Origin: Synchiropus splendidus
Lineage: Eukaryota; Chordata; Actinopteri; Syngnathiformes; Callionymidae
Length of the DNA: 64,000 nucleotides
Direction of reading: 5' to 3'
NCBI RefSeq assembly: GCF_027744825.2
Contig: NC_071337.1
Location: 11,347,031-11,411,030, forward strand
Below the pieces are notes generated by a model. It saw nothing but the letters and a program-made list of their open reading frames with translations. It was not told the origin of the DNA and made no database searches. The first letter of the stretch is position 1; the number at the start of each line of letters is the position of its first letter. A program made the position numbers and the translations under genes. Below, in pieces: positions 13,325 through 25,300 of this stretch.

Positions 13325-16300
13325 CCACAAAAACATTCCGAAAAAAGAAGAGAAAGAAGGGGAGCAGAAGAAAATGAAAAATAAGAACAATGAAAGAGGG
13401 GAAGAATAAAATAAAGATTAAGATTAAATTTTAGTGAAGTAAAATTGACAACAGGGTTGCCACTTAGAAACATCTCACTGTGTATTATATGTGTCAGCCA
13501 CTACGAGGTTGTTGGAACTTCCTTTGATTTTTCACTGACAGCAAACGGCAGTGGCATAACAGAGATGATCACTGGTGTCTTTCTTGTAGCTCTCAGAGAA
13601 CTCAAATATGGCAATATGAGGGTACATTTTTTTTCTGGTGAGGAGAGATATTTTTGTCTTCTTTCTGTGTGGATTTGCTGGACTCAACAAGGACAGTGAT
13701 GCCCTTGCATCTGGAGACGCTGCTCAATATCATTGTGCCGCTGTCTGCACTCTGGGTCAGCAGTGAGCATTTCATGCTTACTCCATGCTGTGGGCAGGTG
13801 GTGAACCAGCCTTGCTGTTGTTACCCGGGAGATGAGGTGGCTAGACGGGGGAGTCGTGCCAGGGTTGAGCGCTAACTAAGGAGGGGATGACGCAAACAGT
13901 CCATCACTGCGGGGTATGACGGTCTGTCCCCAGCGATGCCAGTGACAGTGAGATGACGACCTAGTGGCGCTAGTCCAGCATCGGTGGGAGTGTGTGGCGT
14001 GGTAGTCTCGGAGCCATGGCTGGTGGCGCTAACACTGGATGCTGCCCAATGCTGTCAGGTTGCACAGTGGTGGAATTGCCTGGACTCATTGTTGGGTCAT
14101 TTTTGGACGTACTTTTTTGTGTCAATTTTCTTCTTAGCAAAGTAAAGTAAAAGTCAGATCAAAGGCAAACATTGCTGACATACACAAAATAACAATACAA
14201 TCAACGTTGTAGAAACAAAGACAGCAGAAAAATGAACAATGACAAGGATCCTTCACGGCCATCGATGGATGCATGAAATGAGAGTGGCGAGGGGAGGAAA
14301 GAACCTTATTGTCCAAGGAAGAATCCTTGAAATTGGAACGGCAAAGGAAGGAAACATCCATAATGGAAAAGGAGGCATTGTTGCTGTTTTAATGGCATGG
14401 GAGAGAAGGGTCTGTCCTTTGAGTATGCCCCAAGTGTAGTTAAGAACAAGAGCCTACTCAAAGCATACTTCAAGGTATGAATGTGTCTTTAAACACTGAA
14501 AAGCCTTGGGGAAAAAAATACTCCCATACAATACGTTAATGCAACAGTTGATTTAATAGAGGTTACCTTCACTGGTATAATCCAGTTTGGAAGGATTCTT
14601 GAAAGGAGCTTCAGTGTTGCCATGCAAGCCTTCTGTTGCCCACCTCTGCCATTGGACATCCGTTTAGTGGTCCTTGTGCACATGCATCTGAAGGTTATGC
14701 ATGATTTCTCAATGAGTCGGTGGGGTTTACATTAAAAATAGTCACCCCTGTGAAGGAAGGGGTCACTGAAGCTTCTGGAACTCAGGAAGAACAGCTTTTA
14801 TTAGCTGAAGCAGTCACCACTGAGTCGGGTGTTTTATCGCTTTATATTAATTTGAAAATAGGAACCACAAAAAGTCAATGAAAATATTTGCTACTAATTT
14901 TCCACTTCTTATGCAGGGACTGAAGAAAACAACGTTTTCCAAAACCCAAACTCTGTTCTGTATTGGCTTGGAGCTAACACAGGTGTCAGATGGTCTTCCT
15001 TGTATGACGGAACATAATGTGGGTGGTCAGTGCGGTGAACAGCATATCGGAGCGTTTGAAGTCAGGGCTGCTGTGACCAATTTCTCCTGAGCCCAGACTT
15101 ATTACTGGCAGGGAAAAAAAACACATTGGATATTTTTGTTTCATGTAGACAGAGCAGTGCAAGAATCTTTTTCTCCATTTCTGGTGTGACCATATTTTCT
15201 TGTGAAAGACATTGAAAAACGTGGCAGTGACAACATCAAAATTTAGCCTTTATGTCACTCACATTTTGGCATGCGTTGACCTCCTGCATTCATTCATTCA
15301 TCAACAGCCATGTGTGTCTCTCTTTTATCAGATGTGCTTCACTTTATGTTGTAATAGTGTGAAATTACCGTTTAGTTAAAGACAAAATAAGGAATCCTGA
15401 TGAAGAATAGGCAGTAACATTGAGCTTAAGAAAAATATGAAATCACTGTGGAATGAAGATATAAAAATATGAAGAAAGCTATTTTTTTTTTATTTTAACA
15501 GATATTTTTTATTTCATATTTTTATAATCTTATTGCTAGTACTAGTACTTGGCATGACAACACCTACTTTGTTGACACTGCACGTATATTGACAATATAG
15601 AGTGGTTCCAACAACATACAACTATTGACTCATTCAGTGATGCTAATAATGAGTTTGAGATGCTAAAACCAAGCGCTCAATGTTAACTTAATTTACCTGA
15701 ATTTCGGTTTCCAACTTGACAAAGTTGAGACTAATATTTGCTCGACTTTATGACCGCATCAAGCCACCCAGGCAGGTCTGCTGGTTATGAAGTAAGAGGG
15801 CATATCGGATTCTTCAGCGAGACAGATGTGCAACTCGATCTAATAAAACTGAGCTCTTCGTTATTTTCCTCAGTGCAAAAAATGTCCGGTCAGTGGCTCT
15901 TTGGGCATGTCACAGGTGTCTTTACTTGTCCGACACCCAAAAAATGGTCTCACTGATCCTCTTATTGTCAGACTCGGCAATGTCTGATTTTTGTTGGGAA
16001 TTGGTACAAGAAAATGATTGAAAAACATCAGAAAATGGTTTGGAAATGAAGTCAACACTCGTTGAAATCTTGTGACACAACAACCCGTCCGCCAGTACGC
16101 CCTTCTTCCCTCCGGTCCCCCACGTAAACAAGAATAATAACACATTTTTGCTTCTTGCGTCCTGCAAGATTTATGTGCCACTTCTGTGTGCAGAATTTCC
16201 AAATCAATCTGCTTAATGTTGCATCTCGTTCTCTGCGTCTCGCCGTGCGTGCCTCTACCTGCCTCTCCTTCCTGCTCTGCCTCCTCTCTCTCGTTCGCTG

Positions 16301-19300
16301 CAAGATCACGCCATCCCCAGTGAATGCATGCAATCGCTACCGTTCCACCGGGTTTCCGCCTACAGACAGCCATTATTTTGAAGGTCACTAATAGCCATGT
16401 TGTCAGTATTGGCGGGTGATGGAGGAGCTTAACCGCCACCTACAATTGACACAGTTAATGTTTGTGATATGATGTTGCTCCGCCTGTTAAACTGATGCAT
16501 CGGTGGTCTTATGTGTTGATGGTGCGGGTCACCAATCCAGTGAAGCTGTTGCAAACTGTTGCACTCTCTGACTGGTGAGTCGTGAGGTAATAGTGTTTTA
16601 TATATATATTATTTGTGTCAAACTCTTTGCTTTTGATAAATGGCATGATAAAGGTGCTGCAGTTTATCCAACTCAAGGTTGAGGTCACCCGCACCTCAAG
16701 CAGGGAAACACTTCTACAGGGAATTAACAATAAAAATAATGAACAATGATTTATATGGAAGCTGTATGCATTTTTAAACTAAATTGCGACTTTAGCTGAA
16801 TAAAAGTCAACACTTCTTGGTTGATCTTAAAATTGGGTTGGAGGTCCCAGAAACAGAAAAAGTCAAAGTAGACTCAAAGTAGATCAGCTGCTTCTCCATG
16901 TAAAGAATAGCAATCTGGTATAATTCCTTTTGGGTGTCACCCAATTGCCCTCCCGTGTGATTGTGGGTGCGAGCCTAGAGCTGGAGAGACAGATTGCATC
17001 GCTTCCCTGAATTGGGAATGACTCAGGTCAGGGCTAAAGTCGCAGTTTGAAAGTCACTAATGAAACTCTTATCCCACAACCAGGCCACGTTAAGCGCTTA
17101 AAATGAAATGACTGAGATAGAAATGAACAAATGGTTCCATGATGTTTGGAGGATTAAAGTTCTATGACTGATTTAACTTAAGCTTTAGGAGCTATTTCAA
17201 TATCAACAAAGATGAGAATTTTATCCAGAGGATGAGTAGCAGATAGAAGTTTAAGTATTATACTGTATGTTTATTTAATCTGTTATTGTTTGCCTTTTTG
17301 TTTTGTTCCTTTACATAGAACTACGGTGCTTACGCAGGTCCTGAAAAGTATAGGGTTTTTTTAGCGGTTTTCCAGGGTTTGAAAAATCTGGATTTATATA
17401 AGAAAGTCTTAATGAATGAATGTCAAATACAGTCTGCTCAAAGGCACTTCATCTGTTAAGATGGGGTGAAAGAGGTATTGCTATGATGACGGGACCGAAT
17501 GATAGCCGGTACGTGTTCAACGGGGAGGTTTTCAGTCATTCATTTAATCTGGCAAGTAAGCAAACAATTGTGGCAAGCAAACCATTATGAAGGCGTCACA
17601 TGGGCTCATTTGATTTTGCCTCACCATGAAATAAATGTTCAGTGAAACCAGTGTCAGCCCAGTTGCAGGTGCCCCTCCTACTCTCTCTTCTTGGTGAGGA
17701 TACATTCCATGTTCATCATGTGCCCAAATGTGCTCTTGTCTCATCTTTAGAACCTTTTACAAGACTCACCATACGATATCTTTTGGGAAAATATATTTCC
17801 TTTCATTCCTTTAATCCGACTTGTTATCCTATCCGTTATGCAATACCTAATTCATACTATATATTATGCTAAAATCTTCTGCTTTCAATATTTTAGTCTA
17901 AACCTCGCTTTTCTTCTCGTATTAATGTCAAAGACGGAGTGAATACCTTTTTTTTTTTTAATTCTGTTTTAATCCTGGTTTGTTTAATCCTCCTATTGTG
18001 CTATAAATATGCAGATTTCTCATTTCAGTTTCCGCCCCTCACTGCAACATGTCATTTAAAATAGTTAATTTTGCCTTTTATGTGTTTGTCAGTTATGAAG
18101 ATTTAGCATTAATATATTATTATATTATACAGGTTAAAAAAGGGTATTCTAAAGGCAAAAAAAATAAAATGGCCAGACCAGTGAATGGTGGTTTTTCTGT
18201 TTTCAGGGGTGGTTAGTTCATATAAAGTAATTTGCATTATTCAACTCACCTTCACAGCTGTGGTGTTGAGGTTGCTTTTAAAATTATGTCAGTAGCGATG
18301 ACAGAAGTTGTCATCATTTATTAATTTTCTATATGTTCACTGTCTTGTTTCTGTTTTTATATCTGTGATATTTGAATTTTTATTGTCTTATTTTTTTTAT
18401 TGTTCTTCCACCAACACATGCATTTATGTGTGTAATGATCTGTTGTTGCGAATGTAAATCCTTAATATTTTCTATGCAACAAATCCTGACTCCCATGGCG
18501 TAATGTATTGACATTGGGGAAGGGAACTTTTGCGCCCCGTACAGACGACAAAGGCAGCCTTCTGCATTTCAAGCTGATGCATAGTACAACAGTAGTAGAT
18601 GAAGGTGTATTTTTCTTTACTCTGTCAAGGTTCTGCAGGTTTCTGATGGCTTTTTAGGCCTGTGCTTCGCAGAATGCTTGACCTACAAAACATGCCGTAA
18701 TCCAGTTTACAGCTTAAAGATTATTTATTCAAATGTTTTGTAATGTTTGATGTGTGTATGACAGAAAGAAAGAGGGTAAAAAACATTGTTGATGTCACTG
18801 TATAATTGATTTTGAATAACAAAAAGCTTGTACACAATCAGAGATGCAGAAACTGCTGAATCATTCTCTTTAGTTTGAGTTGTCACTCATTTTTGTTATT
18901 TGTATAAGCCTATTAGCAGCAAATATTTATCATCCAAGTTAGGTTATTAAAGCTTTTATATGCTATGGGTTATGTTGCACATATGTTGCACAACACTATT
19001 CTGTGTCCCATATTTACCTTCTGTGTTGTTAAACTGAATCAACTTTGCGCCTTGTTTTATTTTTTATGTGTGTTTTATTTTCGTTCCAGGTGCGTGTCGG
19101 TGAAGTTGGTGAGAACACGATGGGTTTCCTCGGCTGCCAGATGAGTCCAGATGGTTCAATGATGCTCGCTCATGCTTATCACGGAGCTCTGCATCTGTGG
19201 AGCAAGGACCAGGACAAGGAGGTAATCCTTTTTAAGTCGAAGCTGCTGTCCCATGTACCCGCGTGTGAAGTGTGAAATTGTTGAACTGCTGACAGGAATC

Positions 19301-22300
19301 TTCCTCCTGGGACCAGCAATCACTGTTGCCTTTGAATTGGCTGCTTTCAAGCAATTTCTTTTTACCTGTTGGAATCATCAATTTTCCACTGGGTTATAAT
19401 GTGCCATATTTAATGGTTCTGCTTATAGGCATCTTGAAAGTGATGATTAGATTTTTTTTTTTCTATGAACACAGCCAAAAGTGGTTTGAGCAGCTTCACT
19501 GAGAAAAGAGAGGCCTCTAATGACAAACAACATTGCACAGAATTTAATTGTAATGTGGGTTTATATGATTCACTTTGGTTTATTTATATTTCTCTGGTTC
19601 AAGAACATTTATGTGCCCTTATGTTGAGGTGGAAATTCAGTGTTTTTCTTCCAACGAAGAGGCACGATTCCCCTTGGTTCTTATCTGTCTGTTTGGCTGC
19701 ACTTATGTTGGCTAATATTTAAAAGACAAATTGGCACGGCTTTTGAGGATGATCTGTTTATTTAGGTACACTGAAGCCTGTCCACATACCTTATGCGTCA
19801 TGCATATTCTCTGTATAACAATCATTGTGAGTCATTAGAAAATTCTGAACTGTGAAAGTTGAAGTGAACTGTGGAAGTTTGAGGTAAAAACAATCCTGAG
19901 TGTGACTCTGACTGTGTTTTTACTGGAGGAGTGGAAGCCCACTGTTGTGACATCCGGTCACTTTGATGAGGTCCAGGACCTGAGCTGGGACCCCGAGGGA
20001 GACTTCATCATCACTGTGAGCTCAGACCAAACAGCCAGACTCTTCAGTCCATGGAGGTCTAAGGACAGCAAAGAGGTAAGAAAACTTTTATTATGTAAAG
20101 AAAGAATCTCAAGCCGTAGCATAAATATAATAATGTATATATAAATATAATATTGCCTTTTTCAGTTATGCAACTCAAAGTTCTCGTTAAAAAAAGGACA
20201 GTGCAACATAACCTATTAGAAATAAAGCAATGTATGTAAAATTCTCAGTACTAGCCCCACATGTTGCTCCTTCCTGTCTGGGACATTCATACCTTGCATC
20301 ATTTAGAGCACTGATTCTTAACCAAAGGGCTGAGGTTCACGGTTGGGACGCGAGCGCCCCCTAGAGGGCCACATAAAGTGTTTTTGTTTAAAACCTGTGG
20401 GATGCTCAGTTTTAATTCATTAGGCATATATGGTGGCAGTCATGTGTCATTGAATTGGCTTGACTTGATTGTTACCAACTATGAAGAAGTTCTTGAAAAG
20501 AAAGAATGATAAGAAAGTGATGGCATCCCCAAATTTTTAAATATAATTCGAACATTTTATTGCTATACTTTCATTTACACTTTACTCATCTTCTTTAGAG
20601 TTTATTTTTGGAAAATATTTCATGATATTTAGACATTGTTTTCTTTTATTCAGAATTTTATTCATGACATACAGTGTTTCCAATCTCCTCAACAGTTTGC
20701 ATCTAGGGTGTTTTTTTTCTTCTTTTTTTCTTTAGTAAAGTTGATAAACATGATTTGCACCTGGTTCTGCTGCTGGTTGGACTTTTCGATAACAAATATC
20801 TTTGCGCTGATCACATGGTTTCATGTCATTTCACAAGGTTTTGGTTTGTTAACATGTATGGTTATTGAACACAAATGAAATCAGAAATCTGTAATAACAG
20901 TAATGAATCATGTCTATTGCTTGACTGGGCCCCGGACCCATTCTGGAAAAGGTGGGTCCCGAGGTCAGAAAGGCTAAAGACCCCTGATTTAGAGGACTTC
21001 GGGAAGCACCATTGTGTGGCCATGAGTGGAGCTAGATCTAAAATGAAATAAAATGTTAAATAAAATATATTATAGCTGTCTAGGAGATAACTAATATGTG
21101 CAGATGGAGGGGGGCAGGATATTGTGGTTTAAAAATTTAGCCGTAATAGTAGCATTAATGTATGTAGATTAAAAAATTAAGTCAATAAATATCAATCAGA
21201 GTTTCAGAAAATAAAATGCAAAAATAAAAGTTAAAGACTCTCTCTGCAGCACTCAGGTCTTGAGGCCATTGGTTCCACTGATATAGGCCGTGATCTGTGT
21301 GATTTTGGTCTCACCCTGGGGCAAGAGTGAACTCATTAACAGTTCATGGTTAAATGCATGTCTTTCACTCCTGCAGGTCACTTGGCACGAGGTCTCCCGG
21401 CCTCAGATCCATGGATACAACATTCAGTGCCTGGCGATGGTTGGGAGGTTCCAGTTCGTGTCTGGAGCGGATGAAAAGGTCTTGCGCGTCTTTCAGGCTC
21501 CGCTCAACTTTGTGAATAACTTCGCAAACATCTCAGGTTTCTCTGTGGAGGAACTGATGACCTCAGATGTAAGTTTTTGTTTTTGGATGAAGAGCACCTC
21601 CTCCTGATGTCTAATTACTCTTCTCTCTCATTCATCTCTCCCTGCTCTATCTCAGAACCGTGCCAGCCTTCCTGAAGGTGCCAGCACACCGGCTTTGGGT
21701 TTATCCAACAAGGCTGTTTATCAAGGTCGGATGTTTTACCCTCGATGTGCTTTGGAAGAAGCTCTTTATCTGTCAGGTAGCATTTAAAAAAAATAAAAAG
21801 TGATCATAAAAATTACAGGAGATCTTGCGGTGAAAGCTGAACAGGCTGCAAGTCAGGCAGACAGAATCTCTGACCAATACAAAGAGCCGGACTTCCACCC
21901 GCGCAACATCACTGGTATGAGAATCTTCTCTTCATTACAGATGTGCTGTCGAATGTGTTATTGAAATAATGGAACGTTGTATGAAACAGATTGTTTTTCC
22001 TGTCAGATGACTTGTTTTTATTAGATTAGAATAACAAAGTTCCAGGTAATTGAAGCTGAGATAAATTGAAAACTACGCTACTGATATTGCCAAGTAATGC
22101 AACAGGTGGATCTGACTAACCGTCATTTCCTCACTATAAGCCGCTACTTTTTTCTCACGGTCTGCACCCTGCAGCTTATACAACCATTCGACAAATATAT
22201 GGATTTTTACAGGTTAAAGAGTGTCAAACTATTGAGCCTTGCCACATTAAAATGAAATAACAGACGGTGTATTGACCTTAAAGCGCTCAAAATGCGCTGT

Positions 22301-25300
22301 TTTCACCCGTATCTGCAGCTCCGCCAACAGAGCCGATTTCCTTAAGGACCAGAGATGAGAAGCATCAGCTGAGACCATTTTTAAGATGGGTGCACCAAAC
22401 ACGTTTGCTGCTTCAGTCACTACCTGAGCCAGGCCTTGTCTTCAAATGAAAGACCTGCATGTATGATGCTCTCAGACCTCCGGTGGCTGTACCCGTCAGA
22501 AACCTTGTTAACTTGTTATCCCCCCCCTTTAATATTGCCTTCCACGGTTAGAATAGATGAATAATAAGTAGGTGAGTCAGGGGAGCGATGATGATGTCTG
22601 CTTAAAAAAAAAAATGCATGAAGTATGTAGTTTTCAATTACACACAACACAAAGATGACACACTCTTTGCTCTTGCTTTCAGGTTCAGAGGGAAGATCCA
22701 TTGATCCATTTTTGGTGAGCGGCAGTGGTGTAGGAACCTCTGCTTGCTAATAGTCAGTGAATTAAATGTGTTAAATGTGAGGGAAACGTTGTCTCCGGGC
22801 GATTCAGAGTCTCTCCTCGCGTTTGAACTTTCAGATTTCCAGAACCAAAACACCAATTCTTCTCAGCTTCACTTCACTAAACAGACAGTTTTGAATTCTC
22901 CAGAGCATTTTTAAGTTTTAGCAAATGGCCAACTTGATTTATTTTGGGTTTTTGAGCCGTTTTTAAAAACAGCACTTGATTTCTGGGTTTTTCTTCACAG
23001 AACCCCCCCCTGAGGATTATCTGCACCAGAACACACGCTGGCCCGAAATCCAGAAACTGTGAGTTCACCTGTGTTGACAAAACAAATCTCAAGCTGCATG
23101 TTTTATTCAGAGGTTGGTGCATTTACTTCAGCTTCTCTTCATATAATGATGTTTTGACTGAAATAATGACGATTTATTGAGATAAAGTGTGAACAGAGTA
23201 AATGCTTTACTTCAGAGGTTGTCAGTTGATCTGTGGAATCTCAGATGAGCTCACTTGTATTTTTGTTTTCTTTGTCGAATCAATTTTGCATAAACACTTT
23301 AATTCAGTTAAGTCCTTTGCTGCCTGTTTCTGGATTAAAATAATTTGCACTTGTGTTTTTGACTTTTGCTTTTTCCAGAATAACCTAACGTTGCTGGATT
23401 TTAGGTTTTGTCCTTTATTGTTTGTGTCAAATTTTGAACCCCACTTTTTTAACATCATACTCTCAACCCCTTTCTTCATGAGGAAGGACTTGCGTTATCT
23501 TTTCTTTCCCGTATTTTTATTTTCTTTTTTATCAAGCAGGTATTAGCATTTAAGTCTGTATTTTGAAATTTAAAGTTTATATTTAGTTCCATTATAGTTG
23601 TAATGAGTGTCATTGTTAACATATTAAATTTTTAATCCTTACTATTGCTCTTCTAATTTAGAGGGTTTTTTTTCCTCCAAAGACTTTGTCTCATGAAGAC
23701 AATTTCCTCTGCTCTGTTTCCCCCTCGTTTCTTTTCATCATCCAACCTCCCATCATCTGTGACCCTCCTCTCCTGCTCTGGATCTATTGCCTCTATTCGT
23801 GGCCGTCGTGAAAATTCATTTGCTGATCAATCTGCCATAAGCATGACACACGATGTTAGCGTTCATTGCTACTCTGAGCTTTGCTGTGTGTGTGTGTGTG
23901 CTGCGAGTCCCTTCACCTCTCAGAGCCACTTTGTCGAGTCACTCTGAATTATTTAGTGCATTAAAATAGCATCATAATGAGTAAATGACTGAAGTATTTT
24001 GTGCTCCCCTTGTGCTGCAAAATCGTTGCAGGGTTTCTCTGGCAGAACTACTGTGTTGATATTGATTACGTTTTGGCGGTGCACTGACAGAAAGCGTGTT
24101 TTTTAGTCTGGTGAGAACGTGGACTGCAGTGAACTGATGATGCAGTTCAATGTGACCTTCATCCAAATCAGAGTGAATGTATTCATATGGATATTATTTG
24201 GGTATCGTTGTGTTTTTGTCATGTACGGTTGGAACACTGCCAGTGAGCTTCGAATTGTGAGACACTGTTTGCGCTCATTACTTCTTTTTTTTAATTCAAA
24301 ATTTTCAACATGTAATACTACAATACTGCAAGAGCAATATACGTTTTTGTACCGGAAAATAAAAAAAAAACAACACAAAAGGAGATGCATAACAAAACTT
24401 GAACCACTAACAAACAAAAATACACCAGTTCGTAGTAATAACAAATAAGGATAACTCAAGATATCAGCAACTAGAATTTTCTACTAATCCGGTATAAAAG
24501 TAAAGGAGAGTCTTTCCAGTAGGTTGAAAAATGAGCCACAAACCTCAAATGTATTTGATGAATTTCTGAGAGAAAGTGTAATCTTTTCTAATTTTAGGAA
24601 AAACAAAACATCTCTCACTCAATGAATAAAAGTAGGGGCGGTGGCACGCTTCCATTTAACTAGAATTATTCTCCTGGCAAGTAGGGTCAAGACGGCTATG
24701 GCGTCTATTACAGAAGAGGACAGGCAAGGTCAATTCGAGATTCCAAACAATGCAATTAGTGGTGCGATCTGAGATGCGCTCATTACTTCTAAAGTTGTCG
24801 TCACGCCAGGAGGAGCGTAAACTCAACATCTGATGGGACTGAGGCTGTATTTTGGGTTTGGCGCCCTCTGGGGATGAGCTTGTTACTCTCAACATATGGA
24901 TGACATGACTATTGGCTATTCCCGCCCCGACCCTGACTGCCTCCACCTGCTGACTAGCATTAGCCTCCATGTATGATCTTTAGGAAGAGGTGTAAACAGT
25001 TTGTCCCGCTGCGACTTTGATGTGGCACACTCCATTACAGTCGGCCCATGGCGCTCTGGAGTGCATGCTAATGTGTTTTGTAGAGCTATTGTTAGCATAA
25101 TGCAAGCAGATGGAAGGACGGGATGATTTATTCATGACAGTAGTTTTGAGAAAAACAGGCAGAAAGTCATGTATTATTACCTTGGTTAAGGAGGATGGGT
25201 GACACATCGCCAAGTGTATAGACGGCATCAGGTGATGACATTTGGGTGGATTTGGCTTTTAGTGGTTATAGATTTGTCATCGGGATTCATGACTGTGTGT

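Noticed and set aside
13150..13330. Possible processed pseudogene near the T run (AATAAA on the minus strand)
   Set aside because: The A run on the minus strand precedes the AATAAA instead of following it, and no gene body was recognised.
15870..16439. 189-codon antisense open frame in elp2 intron 10
   Set aside because: No recognisable domain, odd composition, overlapping frames on both strands, and no splice or promoter support.
21726..21776. Alternative donor of elp2 exon 14 (TCAG|GTAGCA) that would keep the frame and add [17 protein letters not shown]
   Set aside because: It would leave an intron of only 42 nt before exon 15, too short for vertebrate splicing, and the 17 residues have no counterpart in human ELP2.
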